53,693 nucleotides of DNA, taken from contig NZ_RXWW01000017.1 in NCBI RefSeq assembly GCF_003970495.1, positions 1-53,693 of the forward strand, read 5' to 3'. Below are positions 41,291 to 51,876 of this stretch, piece after piece. Below the pieces are notes generated by a model. The model worked only from the letters and a program-made list of their open reading frames with translations, searched no databases and had not been told where the DNA came from. The translations under genes and the position numbers were made by a program. Positions within the stretch are counted from its first letter, which is position 1, and each line of letters opens with the position of its first letter. The DNA comes from Staphylococcus pasteuri (GTDB taxonomy: Bacteria > Bacillota > Bacilli > Staphylococcales > Staphylococcaceae).

Positions 41291-41574
41291 TTTATCCACT
41301 CCTGTAGTTTAAATTATTAATGTTTTATTGGTGTATACCAATTTTATTCAACTTTTTATTGAATAAGTAACGAATGATTATGTTTATACAGTAAACAATA
41401 GTCTGATAATGATTGACTTTGTCATTTACCTTCTAATTTATTAATCATTAATCTCACAAATTGTGTCAAAAATTATTGTAGCACTTCTCAGCTACTTTGA
41501 TAAGTTACTCGCATTTATTTTTCAAGTAATATATTTCCAGATTATATGAAAATGCCTGCTTAAATTAAATTCAT

Positions 41575-42648
41575 TTAATCAGTTGGTGTTTCATTTAAAT
41601 TTTTAGCGAATACAATACGTCCGGAAGAAGTTTGTAGTAAACTTATAACTTCTAAATCCACGTGTTGTCCAATCAATTTTTTAGCATTATCGACAACAAC
41701 CATTGTTCCATCATCTAGATAGCCGACACCCTGACCCGGCTCTTTACCCATTTTAGTTAATAAAATATTCAAATGATCTCCTTGGTGTACATTAGGTTTA
41801 ATTGCCTCTGAAAGATCATTAACATTCAATGCACTAATTCCATGTACGTGACATACTTTATTAAGATTAAAGTCCGTCGTAATAATATGCGCATGATGTT
41901 GTTTTGCTAATTTAATTAATAACATATCAATATCACTATGTGATTTGGTTGGGTTAATGACACGTGTTGGATATTCTAAATCATAAATCTGATTGAGCTT
42001 ATCCAAACCACGTTGTCCTTTTTCACGCTTTACACTATCATTAGCATCCGCTATAATTTGTAATTCGTTAATTACACCTTGTGGAATAAGTACTTCTCCG
42101 TCCATGAACCCACATTTCATAATATCGATAACTCTGCCGTCAATAATAGCACTTGTATCAATTATTTTTGGAACTGCTTTAAAAGAATGTTGAGACATTG
42201 AGCGTGAAATATTTTCCGGTAAGAACATCAACATCTCGTCTCTCTTTTTCAAACCAAATTGGAAGCCAAAATAACATAAAATCATCGTAATAATAATTGG
42301 TATAAAATGATTTAAAATGGAATTACCAATCAATTCCAAGATAAATGAAATCATAACGGATATTAAAAGTCCGATAATTAAACCAATAGTTGCAAACAAA
42401 ATCTCTACTGCGCTTCTCTTCATTACTGTATGTTCTAATTCTTTAAAAGCGTATGTAATATGTTTAATAAAGAAACCAAAAACAATAAAAAATACAACAA
42501 TGCCAATTAATCCGTCTATATAATAGTTAGTGAGTATAGGATAATTACTTAAGCCTAAATCTTTTATAACTTCTGGTATTATAATGATGCCTAATGTTGC
42601 ACCTACTACCATATAAATAACGATTACAATTAATCTTAATGGATTCAT
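41575..42648 (-). CDS. PIN/TRAM-domain membrane protein, YacL-like
   Basis: A 357-residue protein with four N-terminal transmembrane segments (about residues 5-27, 45-62, 82-110, 115-130). A PIN nuclease domain follows with IIDTSAIIDGRVIDI near 161 and DIDMLLIKLAKQHHAHIITTDFNLNK near 239, and a C-terminal TRAM domain GQGVGYLDDGTMVVVDNA near 305. Acidic residues of the PIN site are kept. The Bacillus homologue is YacL. Its role is unproven; it is always next to radA. Confidence 0.87.
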   Translation of the reverse strand: MNPLRLIVIVIYMVVGATLGIIIIPEVIKDLGLSNYPILTNYYIDGLIGIVVFFIVFGFFIKHITYAFKELEHTVMKRSAVEILFATIGLIIGLLISVMISFILELIGNSILNHFIPIIITMILCYFGFQFGLKKRDEMLMFLPENISRSMSQHSFKAVPKIIDTSAIIDGRVIDIMKCGFMDGEVLIPQGVINELQIIADANDSVKREKGQRGLDKLNQIYDLEYPTRVINPTKSHSDIDMLLIKLAKQHHAHIITTDFNLNKVCHVHGISALNVNDLSEAIKPNVHQGDHLNILLTKMGKEPGQGVGYLDDGTMVVVDNAKKLIGQHVDLEVISLLQTSSGRIVFAKNLNETPTD

Positions 42649-42674
42649 TTTTTACCTCCTTTCATTTAAATGAT

Positions 42675-44039
42675 TTATGAATTAAATGCATACTTTAATG
42701 CGTCATGAACTGATGATACACCGACAACTTTTATATCCTCAGGGAATGTCCAACCACCAATATTAGTTTGTGGAATAATCACCCTTTTAAATCCTAATTT
42801 TGCAGCTTCTTGAACACGCTGTTCAATTCTTGCTACTCGTCTTACTTCACCAGTCAAACCAACTTCGCCAATAAAACAATCTAAGCCGTCTACTGCTTTA
42901 TCTTTAAAACTAGATGCAGTAGCAACTATAATACTAAGATCAACTGCTGGTTCAGTTAATTTCACTCCTCCAGCTACTTTAATATATGCATCTTGTTGCT
43001 GTAGTAGATAATTTTCTTTTTTCTCTAACACTGCCATTAATAAGCTCAAGCGATTGTGGTCAATGCCTGTAGCCATTCGACGTGGGTTGTTGAATGTTGT
43101 AGGTGTTACTAAAGCCTGAACTTCAATAAGTAAAGGTCTTGTTCCTTCCATAGTCGATACTATTGTTGACCCTGGAACATTAGTAGAACGTTCTTCTAAA
43201 AACATTTCGGAAGGATTCATAACTCCTTTTAACCCGCTTTGTTTCATTTCAAAAATACCCATCTCATTCGTTGAACCAAAACGGTTTTTAACGGCTCTTA
43301 ATATTCTATAGGCATGGTGTTCATCACCTTCGAAATAAAGCACTGTATCAACCATGTGTTCGAGTAATCTAGGTCCAGCTATTTGCCCCTCTTTAGTAAC
43401 ATGACCAACAATAAATGTCGCGATATTCATTTGTTTAGCGATATTCATTAAGCTTTGTGTACTCTCTCTTACTTGAGAGACAGAACCAGGTGCGGAACTA
43501 ATTTCTGGGTGATAAATTGTTTGTATTGAGTCAACGACTAATAAATCTGGATTAATATCTTTAACTGTCTGATAGATTACTTCTAGATCTGTTTCAGCCA
43601 ACACTTGTAACTTGCTTGAGTCTTCTTCTAAGCGATCTGCACGAAGTTTTGTTTGATTAATTGATTCCTCACCTGTAATGTATAAAACATTTTTAGATTG
43701 AGAGAGAGAAGCACAAATTTGTAAAAGTAATGTTGACTTCCCAATACCTGGGTCACCGCCTATTAAGACAAGAGATCCATTTACAATGCCTCCACCAAGT
43801 ACACGGTCAAACTCTTTTGATTCTGTGAGCACTCGTGGTGTAGATTCATGTTTAATACTGTCTAGTGTTTGTACTTTTCCTGCAGTTTCTTTGGATTTAA
43901 CACCATGTTTTGGATTGGCGGCTTTTTCAACTATTTCTTCCATTTGGTTCCATGCACCACAGTTAGGGCATTTCCCCATCCATTTTGGAGATTGATAGCC
44001 ACATGCCATACATTCAAATATTATTTTTTTCTTGGCCAA
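42675..44039 (-). CDS. radA: DNA repair protein RadA
   Basis: A 454-residue branch-migration helicase related to RecA. The N-terminal zinc finger [21 protein letters not shown] (residues 10-30, C4 type) is followed by the Walker [15 protein letters not shown] near 93, the RadA-specific [15 protein letters not shown] near 253, and the C-terminal Lon-like protease-fold domain. It lies between the clpC operon and the YacL-like gene. Confidence 0.97.
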   Translation of the reverse strand: MAKKKIIFECMACGYQSPKWMGKCPNCGAWNQMEEIVEKAANPKHGVKSKETAGKVQTLDSIKHESTPRVLTESKEFDRVLGGGIVNGSLVLIGGDPGIGKSTLLLQICASLSQSKNVLYITGEESINQTKLRADRLEEDSSKLQVLAETDLEVIYQTVKDINPDLLVVDSIQTIYHPEISSAPGSVSQVRESTQSLMNIAKQMNIATFIVGHVTKEGQIAGPRLLEHMVDTVLYFEGDEHHAYRILRAVKNRFGSTNEMGIFEMKQSGLKGVMNPSEMFLEERSTNVPGSTIVSTMEGTRPLLIEVQALVTPTTFNNPRRMATGIDHNRLSLLMAVLEKKENYLLQQQDAYIKVAGGVKLTEPAVDLSIIVATASSFKDKAVDGLDCFIGEVGLTGEVRRVARIEQRVQEAAKLGFKRVIIPQTNIGGWTFPEDIKVVGVSSVHDALKYAFNS

Positions 44040-44390
44040 ATTCGCACCCCCGTTTTATTTAAGAACAAATCTATTTTAAACTGACAAATTCATAATGACA
44101 AATTAAATGTTAATACTTTAATTAATTATTTAAAATTATTCAAAATCACTATGATTATGTCAATTTTTGTATTGTATTATTTGTTCGACACCTTCTTGTT
44201 ATCAATTCATCGTTCTCTTCAATTCATACTAATTATTTCAAAAATCTTTGATATCATCGTCTATTATTATGGCACATCTTGATAGAGTATTCATTTATTT
44301 TTTATAATGATTCTAATTTAACATTACTAAATAAAGAGGCAGGGACATTTTAGTCCCTACCTCTTTATTAATAATCAATCTATAAGTTGA
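44040..44390 (-). terminator. Intergenic region with terminator of the clpC operon
   Basis: A 351-base gap between radA and clpC. The stem AAAGAGG and AGGGAC paired with GTCCCT and CCTCTTT (44333-44366) lies 24 bases past the clpC stop and is followed on the minus strand by ATTTAGT; it terminates the clpC operon. The rest (44040-44320) is AT-rich, presumably holding the radA promoter. I found no further gene or repeat. Confidence 0.75.
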
Positions 44391-46844
44391 TTACGCTTCT
44401 GTAGAAGCTTTATCTTCTTTTTTATCTTGAATATCATATTTAAATTCTTCACCATCATGATCAACAGTTACATTCTTACCTTCTAATTGATTACCGTCTA
44501 ATATTAATTCACTTAGGTTATCTTCAACTGTCTTCTGAATTGCGCGGATAAGTGGTCTTGCACCATATTCTGGGTCATATCCTTCTTCAGCAATTTTTTC
44601 TTTAGCTTTTTCAGTTACTTCAATATTTATATTTTGTTCTGATAAGCGTAGTGTTAATTTATTAACCATCATAGTTACGATTTCTTTAAGTTCATCTTTA
44701 GATAATTTATGGAAAACAATAATGTCATCCACACGGTTTAAGAATTCTGGACGGAATGCATTTTTAAGTTCTTTCATCATTGTTTTACGTATTGATTCAT
44801 AATCTTGACCATCATTGGCACCACCAAAACCTGCGAAACGTTGATCTTGTAATTCTTGAGCGCCAACATTTGAAGTCATAATAATCACTGTATTACGGAA
44901 GTCAACTTGACGTCCTTTAGTATCAGTTAAATGACCATCATCTAATACTTGTAGCAAGATATTAAATACGTCTGGATGTGCTTTTTCAATTTCATCGAAT
45001 AGTATAACTGAATAAGGTTTACGTCTAACTTTTTCAGTTAATTGGCCACCGTCATCATGGCCTACATAGCCAGGAGGGGCACCAACTAAACGACTGACAG
45101 CGTGTTTTTCCATAAATTCACTCATATCAACACGAATCATTGCATCATCTTCGCCAAACATAGATTCAGCTAAAGCACGAGCTAGTTCTGTTTTACCTAC
45201 GCCTGTAGGACCTAAGAATATAAAGCTACCAATTGGACGTTTAGGATCTTTTAATCCTGCTCTTGCACGTCTTACCGCTTTACTAATAGAAGTCACAGCA
45301 TCTTTTTGACCAATAACTCGATGATGTAATGTGTCTTCTAAGTTAAGTAAGCGATCTGATTCAGTTTCATTAATTCTTGTTAATGGAATACCTGTCCAAC
45401 CCGCAATAACTTCTGCAATATCTTCTTCAGATAATGATGTACTTACGCCATCTTGTGCGTTTTTCCATTCATTTTTAGCTTCTTCAAACTGTTTTTCTAA
45501 TTTAGTTTGTTTATCTCTAAGATTTGCCGCGTTTTCAAATTCTTGAGCGTGAACGGCTGCGTCTTTTTCATTTTTAACTTTTTCAATTTGTTGTTCAATT
45601 TCTTTTAAGTTATTAGGTGTTGTATGACTTTTTAGTCTTACTTTTGAGCTTGCTTCGTCAATTAAATCAATTGCTTTATCAGGTAAAAATCTATCTGATA
45701 CATAACGATGACTTAATTTAGCTGCCGCTTCTAAAGCTTCATCTGAAATGTTAATACGATGATGGGCTTCATAACGGTCACGAAGTCCTTTTAAAATTGC
45801 AACAGTATCTTCAACTGAAGGTTCATCAACTTGTATAGGTTGGAAACGACGTTCTAATGCTGCGTCTTTTTCAATATTTTTGCGATATTCGTCTAAAGTA
45901 GTCGCACCAATGCATTGTAATTCTCCACGAGCTAAAGCAGGTTTTAGAATATTAGAAGCATCTATGGCACCTTCAGCTCCACCAGCACCGACTAATGTGT
46001 GCAATTCATCAATAAATAGAATAACATTGCCTGCTTGATGAATTTCTTCCATTACTTTTTTCAAACGTTCTTCGAATTCGCCACGATATTTAGTTCCAGC
46101 TACAACTGTTCCCATATCTAAAGACATGACACGTTTGTTTTTCAATGTTTCTGGTACTTCATTATTTACAATTGCTTGCGCTAATCCTTCAGCAATCGCT
46201 GTTTTACCTACACCAGGTTCACCAATTAATACTGGGTTGTTTTTAGTACGACGACTAAGTACTTCTATAACACGTGTGATTTCTTTATCACGTCCTACTA
46301 CAGGATCTAATGTTCCATCTTTAGCAATGACTGTTAAATCACGTGCTAAACCATCTAAAGTTGGTGTGTTATTAGATTTATTTGCTTGAGCATTTTTATT
46401 ACTCATTTCTGGACTACCTAAAGCTTTAACGACTTGAGCACGTGCTTTTGTAATATTTAAATCGAGATTTGCAAATACACGTGCAGCTACGCCTTCGTTT
46501 TCTCTAATTAAACCAAGTAGTATATGTTCTGTTCCTACGAAATTATGATGTAATTTTCGTGCTTCATCCATTGATAATTCAATAACTTTTTTAGCTCTAG
46601 GCGTATAGTGAAGTGTCGCCATTGGTTCTTGACCGTGTCCAATAAGTTTTTCTACTTCTTCTACTACTCTGTCCTCTGTAATATTAAAACTTTCTAATAC
46701 TTTTGCTGCAATGCCTTCAGGTTCTTTCATTAAACCTAGTAAAAGATGTTCTGTTCCAATATTTGAATGATTCAATCGAATTGCTTCTTCTTGTGCATGT
46801 GCTAACACACGCTGCGCACGTTCTGTTAATCTACCAAATAGCAT
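44391..46844 (-). CDS. clpC: ATP-dependent Clp protease ATP-binding subunit ClpC
   Basis: An 817-residue AAA+ unfoldase that feeds ClpP and works with McsB-marked substrates. Two N-terminal Clp repeats (residues 1-145), Walker [10 protein letters not shown] near 207, a UVR-like coiled middle domain near 420-455, the second Walker [10 protein letters not shown] near 545 and a C-terminal domain are all present. It is the last gene of ctsR-mcsA-mcsB-clpC, 15 bases after mcsB. Confidence 0.98.
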   Translation of the reverse strand: MLFGRLTERAQRVLAHAQEEAIRLNHSNIGTEHLLLGLMKEPEGIAAKVLESFNITEDRVVEEVEKLIGHGQEPMATLHYTPRAKKVIELSMDEARKLHHNFVGTEHILLGLIRENEGVAARVFANLDLNITKARAQVVKALGSPEMSNKNAQANKSNNTPTLDGLARDLTVIAKDGTLDPVVGRDKEITRVIEVLSRRTKNNPVLIGEPGVGKTAIAEGLAQAIVNNEVPETLKNKRVMSLDMGTVVAGTKYRGEFEERLKKVMEEIHQAGNVILFIDELHTLVGAGGAEGAIDASNILKPALARGELQCIGATTLDEYRKNIEKDAALERRFQPIQVDEPSVEDTVAILKGLRDRYEAHHRINISDEALEAAAKLSHRYVSDRFLPDKAIDLIDEASSKVRLKSHTTPNNLKEIEQQIEKVKNEKDAAVHAQEFENAANLRDKQTKLEKQFEEAKNEWKNAQDGVSTSLSEEDIAEVIAGWTGIPLTRINETESDRLLNLEDTLHHRVIGQKDAVTSISKAVRRARAGLKDPKRPIGSFIFLGPTGVGKTELARALAESMFGEDDAMIRVDMSEFMEKHAVSRLVGAPPGYVGHDDGGQLTEKVRRKPYSVILFDEIEKAHPDVFNILLQVLDDGHLTDTKGRQVDFRNTVIIMTSNVGAQELQDQRFAGFGGANDGQDYESIRKTMMKELKNAFRPEFLNRVDDIIVFHKLSKDELKEIVTMMVNKLTLRLSEQNINIEVTEKAKEKIAEEGYDPEYGARPLIRAIQKTVEDNLSELILDGNQLEGKNVTVDHDGEEFKYDIQDKKEDKASTEA

Positions 46845-46859
46845 ATAATGTGTTACCTC

Positions 46860-47864
46860 CTATTTTATATGTTCTCTCAAAATATTAGCTCTTTTTTCAT
46901 TGACTGGTGTTTCATCTTCTTCATCAAATAAAAATGGAGTTTGAATGCCTACCATTAATTCATTAAATTTAAAATTATCAAGTTTAATATAATTTAAATC
47001 TATACCTAATTTAACTTCACTCAACCGGTATGATGCTTCTTCCATAGAAATAAGTCTGCTATTTTGAAGTATTCCTAGCGAACGATAAACTCTATCTAAC
47101 GTTTCTAATTGCTTATGCTCATCTAATCTTTCCCGAATTTGAAGCTCTTCATTTATAATCTGATTAATAACTTCTGTTAAGTTTTCAATAATTTCTTCTT
47201 CTGTTTTCCCCAATGTTAATTGGTTTGAAACCTGATAAATATGACCATATACTTGTGATCCTTCACCATAAATACCTCGAATTGTAAATCCAAATCTATT
47301 TATAGTTTGAGAAATGCCTGTCATTCTTTTCATAATTGAAAGACCTGGTAAGTGCAACATCACGCTTGCTCTCATCCCAGTACCTATATTAGTAGGACAA
47401 GTAGTTAAATAACCTAAATGTTCATCATAACTAATATCAAGTTTTTGATCTATTGTATCATCAAGTGCTGAGGCTTCTTTGTACAATCTTTCCAATGATA
47501 AATCAGTACCTAATGCTTGAATTCTTATATGGTCTTCTTCATTTATCATTACACTGATAGATTCATCATCATTTAACATGACAGCTGCTGCCGGTTGTTT
47601 AATTAATTCTGGACTTACTAAATGTTTAGCTACTAACTTCATTTTATTTTGTTGGTCCATCACATCTAGTCTTTTTAAAGTCATATTAGGTAAAGCATCT
47701 TGTACTTCATTAATAACTCTGAATCCATCTTGTTCTGTTGGGAACATAAGGGGGTGAACGTGATTTTCTAGATTTCTAGCTAAACGAATTCTTGATGAAA
47801 TCACAACCGGTGCTTCCTTTGCTGTTTTCATCCATTTACTTACATTTGGCTCTAAGTCACTCAT
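46860..47864 (-). CDS. mcsB: Protein arginine kinase McsB
   Basis: A 334-residue kinase related to phosphagen kinases that phosphorylates arginine in CtsR and other proteins, marking them for ClpCP. Visible are the ATP-binding [19 protein letters not shown] near 22, the catalytic region [24 protein letters not shown] near 164 with the active-site Cys, and RGIYGEGSQ near 207. The start is the ATG at 47864 (MSDLEPN), seven bases after GAGGTG; an ATG at 47867 is too close. It overlaps mcsA by eight bases. Confidence 0.94.
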   Translation of the reverse strand: MSDLEPNVSKWMKTAKEAPVVISSRIRLARNLENHVHPLMFPTEQDGFRVINEVQDALPNMTLKRLDVMDQQNKMKLVAKHLVSPELIKQPAAAVMLNDDESISVMINEEDHIRIQALGTDLSLERLYKEASALDDTIDQKLDISYDEHLGYLTTCPTNIGTGMRASVMLHLPGLSIMKRMTGISQTINRFGFTIRGIYGEGSQVYGHIYQVSNQLTLGKTEEEIIENLTEVINQIINEELQIRERLDEHKQLETLDRVYRSLGILQNSRLISMEEASYRLSEVKLGIDLNYIKLDNFKFNELMVGIQTPFLFDEEDETPVNEKRANILREHIK

Positions 47865-48411
47865 CATGTTGCACCTCGCCCTCTTCACGTAGCGCTTTAA
47901 TTTCATCACGTATAATGGCTGCTTGTTCAAAATCTTGTTCATCTATTAACTTTTGTAAATATTGATTTTTTTCTTCGATTTTCTTTTTAAGTGCAAGTTT
48001 ATGATAAGAAGACTGAGGTACTTTTCCAACATGTTCAAATTGACCACCTTGCACACGTCTAACAATATCTAAAATGTCATCTTTAAAAGTTGCGTAACAA
48101 TCTGAACAACCGAATTTACCTACATGTGCAATATCTTTTAAAGTCATCTGACAAGTTGGACATCGCTTTTCTTCTTTAAATGCCATTTCTTGAAAATTAA
48201 TACCATGCTTAGTAGCTAAATGTTGTAATATTTGTTTTACAACAAATGCTTCTTCGATATCATCTTGATGATATGATGATTGTTCTTGATGTGTCCATGG
48301 ATTATCACCTTGTGCGCAAGTACTACATACCCATTTTTCTTGCACACCATCTTTACTTTTAACAGTTAATTTAACTTCAGCCTCATTTAAATGGCAATTT
48401 TCACAAAGCAA
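47857..48411 (-). CDS. mcsA: McsA, activator of McsB
   Basis: A 184-residue zinc protein with four CxxC pairs: CENC near 3, CSTC near 29, CPTC near 87 and CSDC near 105. The C-terminal UVR domain is [34 protein letters not shown] near 140-173. It binds and activates McsB and carries metal-stress sensing. The start is TTG at 48411 ([10 protein letters not shown]), seven bases after GAGGTG; earlier codons lie in the ribosome site. Confidence 0.93.
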   Translation of the reverse strand: MLCENCHLNEAEVKLTVKSKDGVQEKWVCSTCAQGDNPWTHQEQSSYHQDDIEEAFVVKQILQHLATKHGINFQEMAFKEEKRCPTCQMTLKDIAHVGKFGCSDCYATFKDDILDIVRRVQGGQFEHVGKVPQSSYHKLALKKKIEEKNQYLQKLIDEQDFEQAAIIRDEIKALREEGEVQHDE

Positions 48412-48431
48412 AAAGCAACACCTCAATTCTC

Positions 48432-48893
48432 CTAATAATAATTGATAACTGGTAAAATTCTTTTGAGAATATTAGCTCTAATAATATCACGAGATACAAT
48501 ATCCATTTTCAGAGTTTCTCGATCAATTGCTGCAATAATCATTTTAGCTTCTCTTTCATTAACTAGTCCTTTATCTAACAACCCATCTATTAAATAGAGT
48601 GCTTGTTGTTGAGATATGGATGGACCTATTAACTGAAGTAAATGATTAATATAACCTGTCTCATCTTTGTTTTCAATTTTTGTGATTCGGATGTAACCAC
48701 CGCCACCACGTTTACTTTCTATTTCGTAACCATGCTCATTTGTGAATCGTGTTTTAATAACATAGTTTAATTGAGAAGGGACACAATCAAAACGTTGAGC
48801 TATGTTTGCTCTTTGAATTTCAACCACGTCTTCATTGGTTTCTTCAAATAAATGTTTAATGTATTGTTCTATGATGTCGGACATATTATGCAT
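48432..48893 (-). CDS. ctsR: Transcriptional repressor CtsR
   Basis: A 153-residue heat-shock repressor. The N-terminal helix-turn-helix with the wing [12 protein letters not shown] near 62-73 (the Gly-rich thermosensor and DNA-binding loop) is intact. The C-terminal four-helix domain is [19 protein letters not shown]. The start is the ATG at 48893 ([11 protein letters not shown]), six bases after GAGGTGAT. It is the first gene of its operon and autoregulates through operators at 48909-48948. Confidence 0.97.
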   Translation of the reverse strand: MHNMSDIIEQYIKHLFEETNEDVVEIQRANIAQRFDCVPSQLNYVIKTRFTNEHGYEIESKRGGGGYIRITKIENKDETGYINHLLQLIGPSISQQQALYLIDGLLDKGLVNEREAKMIIAAIDRETLKMDIVSRDIIRANILKRILPVINYY

Positions 48894-48908
48894 GATTATC
48901 ACCTCTTT

Positions 48909-48956
48909 TTTGACCTTCTTTGACTATATTATATGACCAACTTTGACCATTTTCAA
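48909..48956 (-). promoter_or_regulatory. ctsR promoter with two CtsR operators
   Basis: On the minus strand TTGAAA (48951-48956) and TATAAT (48928-48933) are 17 bases apart. CtsR heptad repeats GGTCAAA-NNN-GGTCATA (48932-48948) fill the spacer, and AGTCAAA-NNN-GGTCAAA (48909-48925) lies just downstream of the -10 box. The three-base spacers fit the known CtsR consensus. Confidence 0.92.
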
Positions 48957-49051
48957 TTATTTTGACTTTAAATTTTTAAAATTTATGATGTTAGCGTTTC
49001 TATTTTATTGTATGATAGACAATAGAATAAATTAAAGGAATGAAAAAACAC

Positions 49052-50266
49052 ATGCATATTCTCATTGGGATTATTGGAATCATTTTCTTCTTAGCACTCG
49101 CGTACTTATTTAGTTCAGATAGAAAGAATATTCGATGGCAATATGTTGGATTATTGCTAGTTATTCAATTAATTTTTGCGTTTATTTTACTTAAAACTAA
49201 TATTGGTATTTCAGTCATTGGTGCTATATCTAATGGATTTGGTTATTTATTGTCAAAAGCAGCTGAAGGAGTTAATTTTGTTTTTGGTGGCTTTAAATAT
49301 ATTGACCCTAAAAACCCACCATTTTTCTTTAACGTTTTATTACCAATTGTATTTATTTCAGCATTAATTGGTATCTTGCAGTATACAAGAATTTTACCTC
49401 TTATTATTAATGTCTTAGGTTTTCTTATTTCAAAAATTAATGGTATGGGTAGATTAGAATCTTACAATGCTGTAGCAGCAGCAATTTTAGGTCAATCAGA
49501 AGTGTTTATCTCATTAAAACAACAATTACCTTACATACCTAAACAACGTTTATATACATTAACGGCATCAGCAATGTCTACAGTATCAGCTTCAATTATT
49601 GGTGCTTACTTTACATTGATTGAACCAAAATACGTTGTAACAGCTGTTGTATTAAATTTATTTGGTGGCTTCATTATTGCATCTATCATTAATCCATATA
49701 AAGTTAATGAAGAAGATGATAAATTATTAGTTGCTGAAAGTGAAACAAAAAATCAATCTTTCTTTGAAATGCTTGGAGAGTATATCTTAGACGGATTTAA
49801 AGTTGCAGTAATAGTTGGTGCAATGTTAATTGGATATATCGCAATTATCGCATTACTAAATGGTTTAGTGAGCGGCGGCTTTAGTTTAGCAAGTGGTGGC
49901 GCAATCAAATGGGATTTCCAAACTTTAATTGGATTTGTATTTGCTCCGTTTGCATTTTTAGCAGGTGTTCCATGGAACGATGCAGTTCAATCAGGTTCTG
50001 TGATGGCTACTAAACTATTATCAAATGAATTTGTGGCAATGCAAGCACTTGGTAAATTAAATGGGATTTCTGAACATGCTAAAGGTGTTACTTCAGTATT
50101 CTTAGTATCATTTGCAAACTTTAGTTCAATTGGAATTATTTCAGGTGCTATTAAATCTCTTAATGATAAAAAAGGTGATGTTGTTGCAAGATTCGGATTA
50201 AAATTATTATTCGGTGCAACTCTTGTATCATTCATTTCAGCAGCAATTGCTGGATTCTTCATCTAA
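49052..50266 (+). CDS. nupC: Concentrative nucleoside transporter (NupC family)
   Basis: A membrane protein of about 404 residues with roughly ten transmembrane segments. The CNT family pattern is seen in FFFNVLLPIVFISALIGIL near 92, GRLESYNAVAAAILGQSEVFISLKQ near 138 with the conserved GQSE, and the substrate-binding SFANFSSIGIISG near 355. It imports nucleosides with a cation gradient. The start is uncertain: AAAGGA lies 12 bases before the ATG at 49052, while the ATG at 49040 overlaps the ribosome site. It is divergent from ctsR. Confidence 0.9.
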   Translation: MHILIGIIGIIFFLALAYLFSSDRKNIRWQYVGLLLVIQLIFAFILLKTNIGISVIGAISNGFGYLLSKAAEGVNFVFGGFKYIDPKNPPFFFNVLLPIVFISALIGILQYTRILPLIINVLGFLISKINGMGRLESYNAVAAAILGQSEVFISLKQQLPYIPKQRLYTLTASAMSTVSASIIGAYFTLIEPKYVVTAVVLNLFGGFIIASIINPYKVNEEDDKLLVAESETKNQSFFEMLGEYILDGFKVAVIVGAMLIGYIAIIALLNGLVSGGFSLASGGAIKWDFQTLIGFVFAPFAFLAGVPWNDAVQSGSVMATKLLSNEFVAMQALGKLNGISEHAKGVTSVFLVSFANFSSIGIISGAIKSLNDKKGDVVARFGLKLLFGATLVSFISAAIAGFFI

Positions 50267-50276
50267 TAATAAATAA

Positions 50277-50327
50277 AAGGCAATGCATACATTGGAGTTT
50301 GTAACCAATCCAATCATGCATTGCCTT
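50277..50327. terminator. Bidirectional terminator between nupC and pdxT
   Basis: Perfect 12-base stem AAGGCAATGCAT/ATGCATTGCCTT with T-rich sequence on both sides. Confidence 0.9.
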
Positions 50328-50331
50328 ATTT

Positions 50332-50889
50332 TTATTTTTGAATCATATGATTAATAAAATAATCAGTTACTCGGTAATCATCTGTTAATTCTGGATGGAA
50401 AGAAACTCCTAAATATTTATCTTGCTTTATAGCGACAATTTTGTCGCCTACTTCGCTTAAGATTTCAACATTATCTCCAACTTTTGCTATATGAGGTGCT
50501 CTAATAAATACGCCTTCAATATCAGTAGCTATACCTTTGATTTCTAATTCGGATTCAAAACTATCTACCTGTCTTCCAAATGAATTACGTTCAACAGTAA
50601 TATCCAACTTATTTAAATATCCAGATTCTCCTTCAACATCACTGGCTAATACTATTAGCCCTGCACATGTACCAAACATAGGTAATTCTGATTGTTGTAA
50701 CTTTTCTTTAAAACCATATAAATCCATTAATCTTCTCAATGTTGTTGACTCGCCACCAGGTAATATTAAGCCATCAATATCATCTAACTGTTCTACTTTT
50801 TTGATTGCAATACCTTCATGACCACTTAACTCTATATGTCGAATATGTTCTCGAACTGCTCCTTGCAGTGCTAATACACCTATTTTCAT
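50332..50889 (-). CDS. pdxT: Pyridoxal 5'-phosphate synthase glutaminase subunit PdxT
   Basis: A 185-residue class I glutaminase that feeds ammonia to Pdx[15 protein letters not shown] near 41, the nucleophile in [12 protein letters not shown] near 76-80, and the catalytic His-Glu of VSFHPELT near 166-170 are all present. It is cotranscribed with pdxS, three bases after its stop. Confidence 0.97.
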   Translation of the reverse strand: MKIGVLALQGAVREHIRHIELSGHEGIAIKKVEQLDDIDGLILPGGESTTLRRLMDLYGFKEKLQQSELPMFGTCAGLIVLASDVEGESGYLNKLDITVERNSFGRQVDSFESELEIKGIATDIEGVFIRAPHIAKVGDNVEILSEVGDKIVAIKQDKYLGVSFHPELTDDYRVTDYFINHMIQK

Positions 50890-50892
50890 ATA

Positions 50893-51780
50893 CTACCAAC
50901 CACGCTCTTGCATACGTTCTTCTAAAGAAATTTGATTAATATCTAAACCTTTCATAGCTGTACCTAATTCTGCTGCTAGTTTACCGATAAGTTCATAGTC
51001 TTGATAATGAGTAGTAGCTTGAACGATAGCTTTAGCAAATTTTTCCGGATCTTCAGATTTAAAAATACCTGAGCCAACGAATACTCCATCTGCGCCTAAT
51101 TCCATCATTAAGGCAGCATCTTGAGGAGTAGCAACACCACCAGCTGCAAAGTTTACTACTGGTAATCTACCATGATCTTTAATTTGTTTTAATACTTCGT
51201 ATGGTGCACCAATATCTTTAGCAAAAGTCATGATTTCATCATCATTCATAACAGTCAAACGACTTACTTCAGCATTCACTCTTCTCATATGTCTAACTGC
51301 TTCTACTATATTACCTGTACCAGGCTCTCCTTTAGTACGTAACATAGCTGCTCCTTCGCCAATACGACGAGCTGCTTCGCCCAGATTACGACAACCACAA
51401 ACGAAAGGTACAGTGAATTGATCTTTACGTAAATGGTATTCTTCATCTGCAGGAGTTAATACTTCTGATTCATCTATATAGTCCACTCCCATTGCTTCTA
51501 AAACGCGCGCCTCTGTAATATGACCAATTCGTGCTTTAGCCATTACTGGGATTGATACTGCATTCATTACTTCTTCAACAATTTTAGGATTAGCACTACG
51601 AGCAACGCCACCCGCCGCTCTAATATCAGAAGGTACTCTTTCTAAAGCCATTACTGCTACAGCACCAGCTTCTTCAGCAATTTTCGCTTGTTCAGCATTA
51701 ACTACGTCCATAATGACGCCGCCTTTTTGCATTTCAGCCATACCACGTTTAACTCTTTCAGATCCAACTATTTTAGACAT
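50893..51780 (-). CDS. pdxS: Pyridoxal 5'-phosphate synthase subunit PdxS
   Basis: A 295-residue TIM-barrel enzyme that makes PLP from ribose 5-phosphate, glyceraldehyde 3-phosphate and ammonia. [30 protein letters not shown] at the N-terminus, [29 protein letters not shown] near 80-110 with the two reactive lysines, [24 protein letters not shown] near 128, and GVFVGSGIF near 235 are typical. Divergent from its regulator pdxR. Confidence 0.98.
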   Translation of the reverse strand: MSKIVGSERVKRGMAEMQKGGVIMDVVNAEQAKIAEEAGAVAVMALERVPSDIRAAGGVARSANPKIVEEVMNAVSIPVMAKARIGHITEARVLEAMGVDYIDESEVLTPADEEYHLRKDQFTVPFVCGCRNLGEAARRIGEGAAMLRTKGEPGTGNIVEAVRHMRRVNAEVSRLTVMNDDEIMTFAKDIGAPYEVLKQIKDHGRLPVVNFAAGGVATPQDAALMMELGADGVFVGSGIFKSEDPEKFAKAIVQATTHYQDYELIGKLAAELGTAMKGLDINQISLEERMQERGW

Positions 51781-51819
51781 ACAATCTACCCCTTTACTTC
51801 TTGATTAAATTTATTGTAA

Positions 51820-51848
51820 AGGATAAACTGATATTTAAAAAGGTTCAA
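51820..51848 (-). promoter_or_regulatory. Promoter of pdxST
   Basis: On the minus strand TTGAAC (51843-51848) and TATCCT (51820-51825) are 17 bases apart, in the 96-base gap shared with pdxR. PdxR presumably binds here. Confidence 0.6.
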
Positions 51849-51876
51849 TTTATACATAATAAAGGCGGTCAGTTTA

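Noticed and set aside
41291..41574. Possible leader or small gene upstream of gltX
   Set aside because: A TTGACA box exists but no well-placed -10 box, hairpin set, or open frame with a ribosome site could be supported.
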